NCBI GenBank assembly: GCA_025997935.1
Contig: BNVG01000008.1
Coordinates: forward strand, 1-31,617
DNA length: 31,617 bases
Direction: 5' to 3'
From: Synergistales bacterium
Lineage (GTDB): Bacteria > Synergistota > Synergistia > Synergistales > Aminobacteriaceae
The notes beneath the pieces are model-generated. The model did no database searches, was not told the DNA's origin, and saw nothing but the letters and a program-made list of their open reading frames with translations. Both the position numbers and the translations under genes were made by a program. Positions 14,413 through 22,060 of the stretch are shown piece after piece. How positions within the stretch are numbered: the stretch's first letter is position 1; every line of letters begins with the position of its first letter.

Positions 14413-15551
14413 AGCGTTTTATAAGCCCCGTGGCGCTCTTGATTTTGATTTTCCTGAGCTTTATCGAACCCTCCGCGATAGGCCTTCCTGAGTCTGACGC
14501 GGCAAGCGCCCCGCCCTGGTCTAAACCCGAATGGCTTGACAGCTCGGAGGCCCCGACGGTGTCGTTGCGCGTCCTCGACTCGTCGCCTACGCGGACTCTC
14601 TTCTGGAGTTGGAACGCGCCCTTGAACTTCGCCATAACGGGACGCCTGAGGGGTGAGCTTATCTGGAAGACGCCCGCAAAAGACTTCACGCTGGCCAAGA
14701 CGGCGGGCGAGACGACCTTGGACATAAACGGCAACGATATGTCTTTCAAGCGGGCATTGGGAGAGCGGCCCTTCGCGTCGCTGCCGGGCGTTCTTTTTCC
14801 GACGACGGGTGAATATGAGCTTTCTTTGGACGGAAGCGGAGATGTTACCTTTCGCGTGGACGGGGGGAGATGGGGATGGCTCGGCGCTGACCAGAGGGGG
14901 CGCGACGTGGCGAGCCTCTTTGTCAGGGGCGTACGCGTCTCGCTTATAGTCGGCCTGTCCGCCACGCTCATAGCGACGCTTCTCGGCACATCGCTGGGCT
15001 TACTTTCAGGCTACGCGGGGGGCGTTCTTGACTCTCTCATAATGAGGGCGGTCGATGTCTTGTTGTCTATCCCAACGCTCCCCATTTTGATGGTAATGGC
15101 GGGGATTTTGGGCAAGAGCCTGTTGACGCTCGTTCTGATACTGTCGCTTTTTTCGTGGATGGGGACGGCGAGAATGGTGCGGGCCGTCGCCATGTCTTTG
15201 AGGGACGCGCCTTGGGTGGAGAACCTGCGCGCGCTCGGCGCAAAGAGAAACTACATCATTTTCAGGCATCTCCTGCCCGAGGCCATGCCGCTGCTCTTGG
15301 CAAATATTGCGCTCGGCGTGCCGGGGGTGATATTAGCGGAGGCGGGGCTGTCGTTTTTGGGGCTTTCCGACCCGCGCCTTCCGTCATGGGGGCGTATGCT
15401 TCACGAGGCTCACACCTACGGCGCGTTCACCAAAGGCGCGTGGTGGATGATTTTGCCGCCCGGCCTCGGGATAGCCATTGTCTGCCTTATCTTTATGGAT
15501 ATAGGCCGCAGATTGGAAGAGATGTCAGACCCGAGGCTGAAAAGCAGTTAA
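14409..15551 (+). CDS. Dipeptide/oligopeptide ABC transporter permease, DppC type, with large extracytoplasmic insert
   Basis: Permease of 380 residues, about 80 longer than common DppC proteins. One N-terminal helix (about 5-22) is followed by roughly 130 non-membrane residues, rich in beta-forming stretches, before the family motif LGADQRGRDVASLFVRGVR. Five more helices follow, with the EAA loop (ENLRALGAKRNYIIFRHLLPE) and AGLSFLGLSDPRLPSWGRML near the end. The start is GTG at 14409: a run of G at 14395-14401 lies about seven bases upstream, and the GTGA overlap with dppB is typical. The insert sits where the protein would meet the binding protein outside the membrane. A short internal segment (15351-15384) is duplicated after hicA. 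Confidence 0.92.
   Translation: MKRFISPVALLILIFLSFIEPSAIGLPESDAASAPPWSKPEWLDSSEAPTVSLRVLDSSPTRTLFWSWNAPLNFAITGRLRGELIWKTPAKDFTLAKTAGETTLDINGNDMSFKRALGERPFASLPGVLFPTTGEYELSLDGSGDVTFRVDGGRWGWLGADQRGRDVASLFVRGVRVSLIVGLSATLIATLLGTSLGLLSGYAGGVLDSLIMRAVDVLLSIPTLPILMVMAGILGKSLLTLVLILSLFSWMGTARMVRAVAMSLRDAPWVENLRALGAKRNYIIFRHLLPEAMPLLLANIALGVPGVILAEAGLSFLGLSDPRLPSWGRMLHEAHTYGAFTKGAWWMILPPGLGIAIVCLIFMDIGRRLEEMSDPRLKSS
15351..15384 (+). repeat. 34-bp segment inside dppC, duplicated at 15981-16014
   Basis: This coding segment (SFLGLSDPRLPS region) matches 15981-16014 at 32 of 34 positions; the two differences are adjacent. See the copy after hicA. Confidence 0.85.
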
Positions 15552-15564
15552 TTGGAGGTGTGCT

Positions 15565-15786
15565 ATGACTGAGTATTTAATCACTCTATTATGGGATAAC
15601 GAAGCTGCTGTCTGGGTTGCGACAAGCGGCGATATACCTGGCCTTGTGCTGGAATCAGGTTCTCTCGACGCTCTGATTGAGCACGTTTGTTTTGCGGCGC
15701 CGGAGTTATTGGCTATGAATGGAACGGCGCATGAAACACTATCTATGTGTTTTAGATCTGAGCGACATGAACGGGTTTGTATGTAA
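15565..15786 (+). CDS. HicB-like (DUF1902) antitoxin
   Basis: Protein of 73 residues that would neutralise the adjacent HicA toxin. The sequence LLWDNEAAVWVATSGDIPGLVLESGSL, followed by LIEHVCFAAPELLAMNG, is the DUF1902 pattern of a half-HicB fold. It has no separate DNA-binding domain at its C-terminus. GGAGGTG (about 15554-15560) precedes the ATG. The stop codon overlaps the toxin start by one base (TAATG). It begins 13 bases after dppC on the same strand, so dppC transcription may run into it. Confidence 0.88.
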   Translation: MTEYLITLLWDNEAAVWVATSGDIPGLVLESGSLDALIEHVCFAAPELLAMNGTAHETLSMCFRSERHERVCM

Positions 15787-15980
15787 TGGCGGAATATGAA
15801 AAAATTGTGCGCGACATTCTGCGGCAGAATGGATGCTACTTTGAGCGGCATGGAAAAGGAGACCACGATATTTGGTACAGCCCCATTACGAACTGCCATG
15901 TAACGGTTGACGGCAAAATCAAATCACGTTATACGGCGAATGAAATTCTAAAGCAAAGCGGCGTAGAACATCATTTTTAA
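15786..15980 (+). CDS. HicA-family toxin (YcfA-like mRNA interferase)
   Basis: Protein of 64 residues, predicted to cleave translated mRNA when free of its antitoxin. The double-stranded-RNA-binding-like fold is marked by ILRQNGCYFERHGKGDHDIWYSP, where the histidine in GDHDIWY is the likely catalytic residue, and by the C-terminal KSRYTANEILKQSGV. Antitoxin-first order is common for the DUF1902 subtype. An in-frame TTG nine bases earlier (15777) is possible, but the ATG overlapping the antitoxin stop is the simpler start. Its stop codon is immediately followed by the degraded dppC fragment. Confidence 0.88.
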   Translation: MAEYEKIVRDILRQNGCYFERHGKGDHDIWYSPITNCHVTVDGKIKSRYTANEILKQSGVEHHF

Positions 15981-16014
15981 TCGTTTTTGGGGCTTTTAGA
16001 CCCGCGCCTTCCGT
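15981..16014 (+). repeat. Degraded copy of an internal dppC segment
   Basis: This sequence begins directly after the hicA stop codon and matches 15351-15384 at 32 of 34 bases; CC in dppC is TA here. No other dppC sequence is recognisable on either side, so it is a scar rather than a pseudogene with extent. It ends 12 bases before the amidohydrolase stop on the other strand. Confidence 0.85.
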
Positions 16015-16026
16015 TTCCTCCTAAAT

Positions 16027-17262
16027 TTATTCCGGCGTCACGATAAATTCCCCGGGCCTGACGCCCGAGTCAGACGGCAGGGCGGCGTAGTCGCACGGCA
16101 CGCGCGCGTTCAGATCCCACACCACCGTACCGGATTTGAAAGTCATCTCGCACTCTAATCTTCGATACCCCGTTACGCGGGCGCCTACGCTATCCTTGAA
16201 GCCAAAGCCGTCCGGCCGCTCATTGATACGCCAGACGGCTATGTCGGCCTCGCTCCCGACGCTGAGCGTACCAAGCTCTTTATGGCCGATAATTTCGGCG
16301 GGTCTGCGCGTCGAGCGGTCTATCGCTTCCTTGATGGGCATACCTAAGGCCATGCACTTTGAAATGGTAGTCGGCATGTCTATCATGGCTTCATTCATGC
16401 TGAACGTGTGGAGATCCGTCGATATGGAGTCGGGGTAGAAGCCCTGCTGAAAAGCGGGGGCGGCGTTTCGGAACAGGAAGCTCCCGGCCCCGTGCCCCAG
16501 GTCGAACAGCACGCCCCTGTCCCGCGCCTGTTTCAGGTAAGGATAAAGAACGCCCTCGTCGTCCACCACCGGCACAGGCCCCCTGAAGCAGTGCGTGGAA
16601 ATATCGCCCGGCCTCATCTTTTCCGTGACGAGCCGCCAGTAGGGGCGCTCTTTGACAAAATACCCGAAGTCCACCATGACGGGAAGCCCTGACAGTTCTC
16701 CGGCCTCTATGGCCCTGTCCACCGAGTCCCAGCCGGGAGCGGCGTAGTGCGCGGTTTTTATCGCCACCGCGAAAGCCGCGTACTTCGCGCAGGCGTCAGC
16801 CGCGCGGCGCGCTTCGAGCTCCGGCAGGTACTGCTCGCAGCCCTCCCCGACCATTCCGTGCCCGGCTATGTTCACAGCCGCAAAAATCCTTGTCTTGGCG
16901 CGCTCCGCCACCGTGGCGCAAAAATGGCCGAAGTTGCGCCACCCCGCGCTCCCGGCGTCCACCATCGTCGTGACGCCCGTGCGGAAGCTGAAGCAGTCTG
17001 GCCATACGCTGTACTCCCCCGCCCAGGCGTCCGGGTTCCCGGCAGTCGCGAAGAGGTGCGCGTGAATATCAACGAGCCCCGGCGTCACGAGCAGGCCCTC
17101 CAAATCAAGCACAAGAACGCCCGAGTTGGCCGGCAGTCTTTGCTCCAAGTCGGGGGCCACCTCAGCAATGCAGCCGTCTTTTACAAAAACGTCGGCTATT
17201 TCGTTAAGTCCGTTCGCGCCGTCTATAACGCGGGCGTTTTTCAGCAGTGTAGAGCGTGTCAT
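16027..17262 (-). CDS. Amidohydrolase/deacetylase-family metallohydrolase
   Basis: Cytoplasmic metal-dependent hydrolase of 411 residues in the amidohydrolase superfamily. The N-terminal beta-strand region leads to TPGLVDIHAHLF (His67 and His69 as metal ligands). IKTAHYA, HGAGSFLF and STDLHTFSMN carry the probable remaining lysine, histidine and aspartate ligands, and GSEADIAVWR marks the returning beta domain. It resembles the family often annotated as dihydroorotase-like or EF_0837-type amidohydrolase, whose partner is usually a SelA-like PLP enzyme, exactly the neighbour here. Its start overlaps the PLP enzyme stop by four bases. The substrate is unproven; an N-acyl or cyclic amino-acid or amino-sugar derivative is likely. 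Confidence 0.88.
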   Translation of the reverse strand: MTRSTLLKNARVIDGANGLNEIADVFVKDGCIAEVAPDLEQRLPANSGVLVLDLEGLLVTPGLVDIHAHLFATAGNPDAWAGEYSVWPDCFSFRTGVTTMVDAGSAGWRNFGHFCATVAERAKTRIFAAVNIAGHGMVGEGCEQYLPELEARRAADACAKYAAFAVAIKTAHYAAPGWDSVDRAIEAGELSGLPVMVDFGYFVKERPYWRLVTEKMRPGDISTHCFRGPVPVVDDEGVLYPYLKQARDRGVLFDLGHGAGSFLFRNAAPAFQQGFYPDSISTDLHTFSMNEAMIDMPTTISKCMALGMPIKEAIDRSTRRPAEIIGHKELGTLSVGSEADIAVWRINERPDGFGFKDSVGARVTGYRRLECEMTFKSGTVVWDLNARVPCDYAALPSDSGVRPGEFIVTPE

Positions 17263-18392
17263 CTGTGCGGAAGCTCCTTTTCTATCTCTTTAAGGCGAGC
17301 GGTTATGACGCTGAACTCGTCATCCCGCAGAGTCATCGGGTTTATCAGCAGGCCGTCGTTCCCCCAGGGAGCCGAGTAAACGGCCGGGTCTCCCTCAATC
17401 AGGCGTTTCAAGACAAAAGAGACGTTAGTGGCTCCGACTTTCGCGACAGCCGCAGCCATAGGCTGCCCCGCCTCGTTGGGGAAAAGCCGTTCGATCGACA
17501 AAACGCCGCCGCCAAACGCCTCCTGTAGTTTTTTGATCTGCTCCTCGCACCAAGCGTTCCGGGTCGTTTCGGCCTGCGCCACGTACTCCTCGACAGCCGA
17601 CAGAAGCCCGACTATCTCCTCCCGCCCCAGCTTGAACATCCGCCCGACGCCGTACGTCGGAAAGGCCGTCTTGCCCAGCCAGTCCATAAAATCCCTCTTG
17701 CCCACGACGAGTCCGCTCGCCTGCGGCCCGCGCAGGTCTTTGCCGCCGCTGAATATACAGGCTGACGCCCCGAGGCCCGTGAGACGCCATAGGTTCTCTT
17801 TTGGCGGAAGCTGCGCCGCGGCGTCCACTATGACGGGCAGGCCGCGCCGTTTCGCAACGTCAAGAGTCTCCTCGAAGCTCAAAGCCCCCTGAGGCATCCA
17901 GCCCCCCTGAGGCATGAAAAAATAATATATAGCCGCCGTGTTCTCGGTTATGGCAAGCTCTAAATCCTCGGCTATCGTCGGCAGGATTGTGTTGGGGAAG
18001 CCTATCTCCACAAGTTTCGCGCCGAGGAGCCGCAGAGACCAGTCGTATGGGTTGCGGTGGGCGCGGTGTATGATTATCTCGCACTTGGCTATCTGGTCAG
18101 GCGTCAGGGACGCGTGGGGGCGGGCGTAGTGTCTGGCTATAGCCGCCGCGCCGGTGACATGGAGGGCGCAGGCCGCGCCGTTCGTGACAAACGCGCTCTC
18201 GTTGCGCGTCAGCTCCGCCAGACGCTCGTGCGCCTTCGCCTGAAGCTCTTTGATGACGACGTGGCTTCGCGCGGCTTCGCCCATCGCTTCGATGGTGCGC
18301 TCGCTCATGCGGCTTCCTCCGACCGACGTATAAGTCCCGGCGGCGTTTATGATCTTTCTGACGCCAAGTTCCCCATAAATATCACGTGACAT
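17259..18392 (-). CDS. SelA-like PLP-dependent enzyme (DgaE/EF_0838-type lyase or aminotransferase)
   Basis: Fold-type I PLP enzyme of 377 residues. The start GVRKIINAAGTYTSVGGSRM and the lysine motif FSGGKDLRGPQASG (Lys218, expected Schiff base) are those of the SelA-related family. DAAAQLPP supplies the cofactor-contacting aspartate. It is not expected to be selenocysteine synthase: it is shorter than SelA, and its partner is an amidohydrolase as in other genomes with this pair. Known relatives include D-glucosaminate-6-phosphate ammonia-lyase, so deamination or ketone formation after deacylation is plausible. ATG at 18392 is preceded by an AAGAGGCG ribosome site. It is the first gene of the two-gene unit. 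Confidence 0.87.
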   Translation of the reverse strand: MSRDIYGELGVRKIINAAGTYTSVGGSRMSERTIEAMGEAARSHVVIKELQAKAHERLAELTRNESAFVTNGAACALHVTGAAAIARHYARPHASLTPDQIAKCEIIIHRAHRNPYDWSLRLLGAKLVEIGFPNTILPTIAEDLELAITENTAAIYYFFMPQGGWMPQGALSFEETLDVAKRRGLPVIVDAAAQLPPKENLWRLTGLGASACIFSGGKDLRGPQASGLVVGKRDFMDWLGKTAFPTYGVGRMFKLGREEIVGLLSAVEEYVAQAETTRNAWCEEQIKKLQEAFGGGVLSIERLFPNEAGQPMAAAVAKVGATNVSFVLKRLIEGDPAVYSAPWGNDGLLINPMTLRDDEFSVITARLKEIEKELPHR

Positions 18393-18618
18393 AAATATCG
18401 CCTCTTAAAATTTGAGTTTTTAATTTTAGCGGTCATTTTATTATTATTGATTTTACACATTGACGAAGTCAAGCGTGAAACAGAAAAACCACGCTTTTTT
18501 AGTAAAATATGTTAAAGAAATATGTTAGAATATTCTTTTAATGTAATATATAACATAATATAGCGGCTGTAAATTCAATATTATTTTCTTGTTGACGCAT
18601 GGAGGCTGATTCAGCGCG
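18393..18618. other. AT-rich divergent intergenic region with short repeats
   Basis: This 226-base gap separates two divergent genes. It holds a hairpin with a T tract (18471-18500), two copies of AAATATGTTA (18505-18514 and 18518-18527) and a roughly inverted relative TAACATAATA (18551-18560). Several AT-rich hexamers could be -10 boxes for the kinase, for example TATAAC at 18549-18554 with TTAGAA at 18525-18530, but none stands out. The repeats could bind a regulator. Confidence 0.4.
18471..18500 (+). terminator. Terminator-like hairpin between divergent genes
   Basis: AAGCGTG (18471-18477) pairs with CACGCTT (18490-18496) across a 12-base loop and runs into a T tract. No plus-strand gene ends here, so it may be an attenuator in the kinase leader, the end of a small transcript, or chance. 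Confidence 0.3.
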
Positions 18619-21600
18619 ATGCCCGATAATTCACACGTTACCCTTGCACGCTTGCGCGGCTTGTTCAACAGGCCAAGCGTGAAAAAATTCAAGGAGTTGT
18701 TTGAAAAGTATTTTTTTTCGGATGACACCCCAATAGAGGTACGGACGCTGAACGTGGTGTATCTTCTGGCGTCCATTGTCGCGTTGCTGGCAGCCACCGT
18801 CCGCGTTATAGAGACCGGCTCCTTTTCGAGATACTGGATGACATCCCTGATAGTGCCCGTACTTGTAGGCATCTTTTACTTCGTCAACCGCACCGGATTG
18901 TACAAGATCGGTAATTTGATTTTAGTATTGTTCCTGAGCTGCGTCGCCTTTCCGTTTTTTTTCTTCAAAATCGGCGGCATAGAAAGCGGCATGGGCACGT
19001 ATTTTACGCTGGGTATCTTCTTGACTTTCCTGTTGACGGAGGGCAAAACCTTTAAGGTTTTGTTTTCCGCCCAAGTCGTTATCGCGGTGGCCTCTTACCT
19101 GCTCGCCTATTTTTACCCGGACTCCGTGACGCCCTCAATAGGGATTCATAAGCTGTTGGACAATTTGCAGACGTTTTTTGTCGCCACTCTGTATATAGGC
19201 ATCGTCGTCAAATTCCGAAACGCCATCCTTTACGCGGAGCGTAAAAAGGTCATCAAATCCAACGAGCGGTTTGCCCGGCATGACGATCTTCTGCGGGCGG
19301 TAAACGACATGGCGGTGAATTTAATAACGTCGGCCAACACGGACTTCATAGAGATAATGCAAAACAGTCTGCGTACTATGGTCGATTGCGTGGACGTGGA
19401 TCGCGCCTACATATGGCGCAACGAGACGCGTGAAGGCGAACGCTGCTACGTGCAGGTGTTCAAATGGCTGAACGATGAAGTACAGCAAGGTCGAGTTGTG
19501 GAAAACATGACAAGTTTTCCCTACAAAGAAACTTTTCCCTTCTGGGAGAAAGCGTTCAGCAAAGGACGGTACATAAATGGCCCGTTATCCCGCCTTTCGC
19601 GTTTAGAGCGGGAGCGGCTTGCGCCTTATGGCATAAAGTCCATGTTGGTTATTCCCGTTTTCCTGCAAAACCGTTTCTGGGGCTTCGTCAGCTTTGACGA
19701 CTGCCGTAGGGAGCGCGTGTTCACGGACGACGAGGTGAACATCCTTCGCTCGGGCAGTCTGCTACTGGCAAACGCCCTGTCGCTCAACGTCACGCTGGCG
19801 GATCTCGAGCGGCAGGACGTCCTGCTCCACACGGTAAACGCGCTCGCCGCGATAATGCTGCAGACCGAAACGGCCTCTTTCGAGGAAGACCTGCAATGTT
19901 GCATGGGTATGCTGGTTCACGGAATCGGCGCCGACCGTATGCGTATCTGGCAAAACCACACCACAGGCGGCAAACTGTACTGTAGTGAGCTTTACGAATA
20001 CTCTGAAGTGTTCGAGTCCCAGCTCGGAAAAGACATCGTGATAAACGTCTCTTACAGCGACAAGCTCCCCGGCTGGGAAGAAACGCTCACCAACGGGCAG
20101 TGTGTAGGCGGCATTGTGCGCGGACTCTCTCAAGAGGAACAAGACCAGCTTCTGCCTCAGGGCGTCGTCTCTCTTTTAGTGGTTCCGGTGTTCGTTCAGG
20201 AGAAGTTTTGGGGTTACGTGGCGTTTGACGACTGCCGCAGGGAACGCGTGTTCACGGACGACGAGGAGATAATACTGCGCTCAGCCGGTATGCTGATAGC
20301 CAACGCCATGCTACGCAACCAAAACGAGGCCCTCATTAACCACCGCCTTAAACAGGAGGAGCTTATGGCGGATATTTCCCGTAGCCTTGTAGCCAACGAG
20401 AACGTATCCGGCCTTATCGAAAGCGCCCTGCGCCGGACGGGGGAGTTTATCGGAGTGTCCCGAGCGCTTATCGCCGTCACCGACTACGAAGCCGACGAAA
20501 ACAAGCCCATATACTACTGGTGCGCTTCCGACGACTTGACCCCCGTAGCGCTCAGGGGTCTGAACGAAGACATCAAAAACGCGTTCCCCGATACCATGCC
20601 CACGGACGGCACTGTCACCACGATTTGCAGCAATGATATCCGCTCCGACGAGGACGAAAAATATAAAATTATGGATATGGTCAAATCCAAGGCTTTTATC
20701 TGGGCTCCGCTCTACGTGCATGGCAGACACTGGGGCCACCTGTGCGTCGAGGACTGCATTGAGGCGCGAACTTGGAGCGAAGGCGACGTGCAGCTTGTAG
20801 GTATGTTGTGCGGCGTCATAGCCGGGGCGGTGGCCCGGGATTTGGCGGAGCGGGAGCGCGTTAAAGCGCTGGAGCAGGCCGTTCTGGCCAACAAGACCAA
20901 GAGCCAGTTCCTATCCAACATGAGCCACGAGATGCGTACCCCGATGAACGCCATAATAGGCATGACGACCATAGGGCAAGCCGCCGTGAATTTAGAGCGT
21001 AAAGACTATTGCTTTTCCAGTATAGAAAACGCGTCCTCCCATTTGCTGTCGGTCATCGACGACATTCTGGACGTGTCCAAAATAGAGGCCGACGAGCTGG
21101 AGCTTACGCCCGCGCCCTTGAGTTTCAGGAATCTGACGCAAAGAGTTGAGAACGTCTTCAAATCCCGCGCGCGCGAAAAATTTCAGAAATTTACCATGTC
21201 GGTAGACGAGTATATCCCAGACGCGCTAATCGGCGACGGTGACCGGCTGTTCCAGGTAATAAGCAACCTGCTCTCCAACGCGGTCAAGTTCACGCCCCCA
21301 AACGGCGCGATTCGCTTAAACGCCCGCCTGACAGAGGAAAGGGACGGCCTCTGCGCCATACGCGTAGACATAGCCGATACGGGCACGGGCATCGACAAGG
21401 AGCAGCAGGAGCGGCTGTTCAAGGCTTTCGAGCAGCTCGACGGTAGCGCGTCCCGTAAATTCGGCGGCGTCGGGCTGGGTCTTGTCATCGCAAAACGCAT
21501 TATAGAGATGATGGACGGCAAAATCTGGTGTGAATCGGAGCCGGGCGGGGGCTCGACGTTCTCCTTTACCGTGACGCTGAAGCACGCCGATAATGACAAT

Positions 21601-22044
21601 CATCTTGCAAAGACGCCGCATACAGAATCTTTGCAAGATGAAGAAGAAGGCACCTACCCGGGGCGGCGCGCGCTTTTGGCCGAGGACGTAGAGATAAACC
21701 GGGAAGTCGCGCTGGCCCTCCTTGAGCCGAGCCTGCTTGAGATAGACTGCGCGGAAAACGGCGCGGAAGCCCTGAGAATGTTCCGCTCGGACCCGGAGCG
21801 TTACGATATAATTTTCATGGATATGCAGATGCCGGAGATGGACGGTTGCGACGCCACCCGCAAAATACGCGCGCTCGAGTCTCAAAAAGCCAAAACAATC
21901 CCCATTGTGGCCCTGACGGCCAACGTACTCAAGGAAGACATCGAAAAATGCCTCGACGCGGGCATGAACGACCACATAGGCAAGCCCATCGACTTCGACG
22001 CGCTGATGGATAAACTGCGGATATATCTGCCTAAGCGGAAATAA
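18619..22044 (+). CDS. Hybrid sensor histidine kinase: six TM segments, three GAF domains, HisKA, HATPase, receiver
   Basis: Membrane sensor kinase of 1141 residues. Six hydrophobic segments lie at about 44-62, 73-90, 97-116, 126-140, 146-166 and 184-200. Three GAF domains follow (about 220-390, 395-570, 590-755). The phosphoacceptor histidine is His770 in NMSHEMRTPMN; the ATPase has the N-box ISNLLSNAVKF and the glycine motifs DTGTGID and GVGLGL. A C-terminal receiver has Asp1068 in FMDMQMPEMDG. GAF1 and GAF2 share DDCRRERVFTDDE, showing a tandem duplication. GGAGG at 18601-18605 is 13 bases from the ATG, rather far. The ligand is unknown. No output regulator is adjacent; the SNF2 gene follows after 16 bases. 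Confidence 0.93.
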   Translation: MPDNSHVTLARLRGLFNRPSVKKFKELFEKYFFSDDTPIEVRTLNVVYLLASIVALLAATVRVIETGSFSRYWMTSLIVPVLVGIFYFVNRTGLYKIGNLILVLFLSCVAFPFFFFKIGGIESGMGTYFTLGIFLTFLLTEGKTFKVLFSAQVVIAVASYLLAYFYPDSVTPSIGIHKLLDNLQTFFVATLYIGIVVKFRNAILYAERKKVIKSNERFARHDDLLRAVNDMAVNLITSANTDFIEIMQNSLRTMVDCVDVDRAYIWRNETREGERCYVQVFKWLNDEVQQGRVVENMTSFPYKETFPFWEKAFSKGRYINGPLSRLSRLERERLAPYGIKSMLVIPVFLQNRFWGFVSFDDCRRERVFTDDEVNILRSGSLLLANALSLNVTLADLERQDVLLHTVNALAAIMLQTETASFEEDLQCCMGMLVHGIGADRMRIWQNHTTGGKLYCSELYEYSEVFESQLGKDIVINVSYSDKLPGWEETLTNGQCVGGIVRGLSQEEQDQLLPQGVVSLLVVPVFVQEKFWGYVAFDDCRRERVFTDDEEIILRSAGMLIANAMLRNQNEALINHRLKQEELMADISRSLVANENVSGLIESALRRTGEFIGVSRALIAVTDYEADENKPIYYWCASDDLTPVALRGLNEDIKNAFPDTMPTDGTVTTICSNDIRSDEDEKYKIMDMVKSKAFIWAPLYVHGRHWGHLCVEDCIEARTWSEGDVQLVGMLCGVIAGAVARDLAERERVKALEQAVLANKTKSQFLSNMSHEMRTPMNAIIGMTTIGQAAVNLERKDYCFSSIENASSHLLSVIDDILDVSKIEADELELTPAPLSFRNLTQRVENVFKSRAREKFQKFTMSVDEYIPDALIGDGDRLFQVISNLLSNAVKFTPPNGAIRLNARLTEERDGLCAIRVDIADTGTGIDKEQQERLFKAFEQLDGSASRKFGGVGLGLVIAKRIIEMMDGKIWCESEPGGGSTFSFTVTLKHADNDNHLAKTPHTESLQDEEEGTYPGRRALLAEDVEINREVALALLEPSLLEIDCAENGAEALRMFRSDPERYDIIFMDMQMPEMDGCDATRKIRALESQKAKTIPIVALTANVLKEDIEKCLDAGMNDHIGKPIDFDALMDKLRIYLPKRK
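19696..19734 (+). repeat. GAF-domain internal repeat, copy 1
   Basis: A 39-base segment encoding DDCRRERVFTDDE that matches 20227-20265 at 37 of 39 bases, 531 bases (177 codons) apart. Confidence 0.85.
20227..20265 (+). repeat. GAF-domain internal repeat, copy 2
   Basis: Second copy of the 39-base segment at 19696-19734. Near identity at DNA level, including third positions, argues for recent duplication or gene conversion between GAF1 and GAF2. Confidence 0.85.
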
Positions 22045-22060
22045 AAAACAACAATTTTCA

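Noticed and set aside
14009..14989. Minus-strand frame of 326 codons opposite dppB/dppC
   Set aside because: Composition is serine/arginine/proline-rich, typical of the antisense of GC-rich membrane-protein genes; no domain is recognisable.
17259..18392. Selenocysteine synthase (SelA)
   Set aside because: The protein is shorter than SelA, its partner is an amidohydrolase, and no selB or selC is visible; the SelA-related enzyme family fits better.
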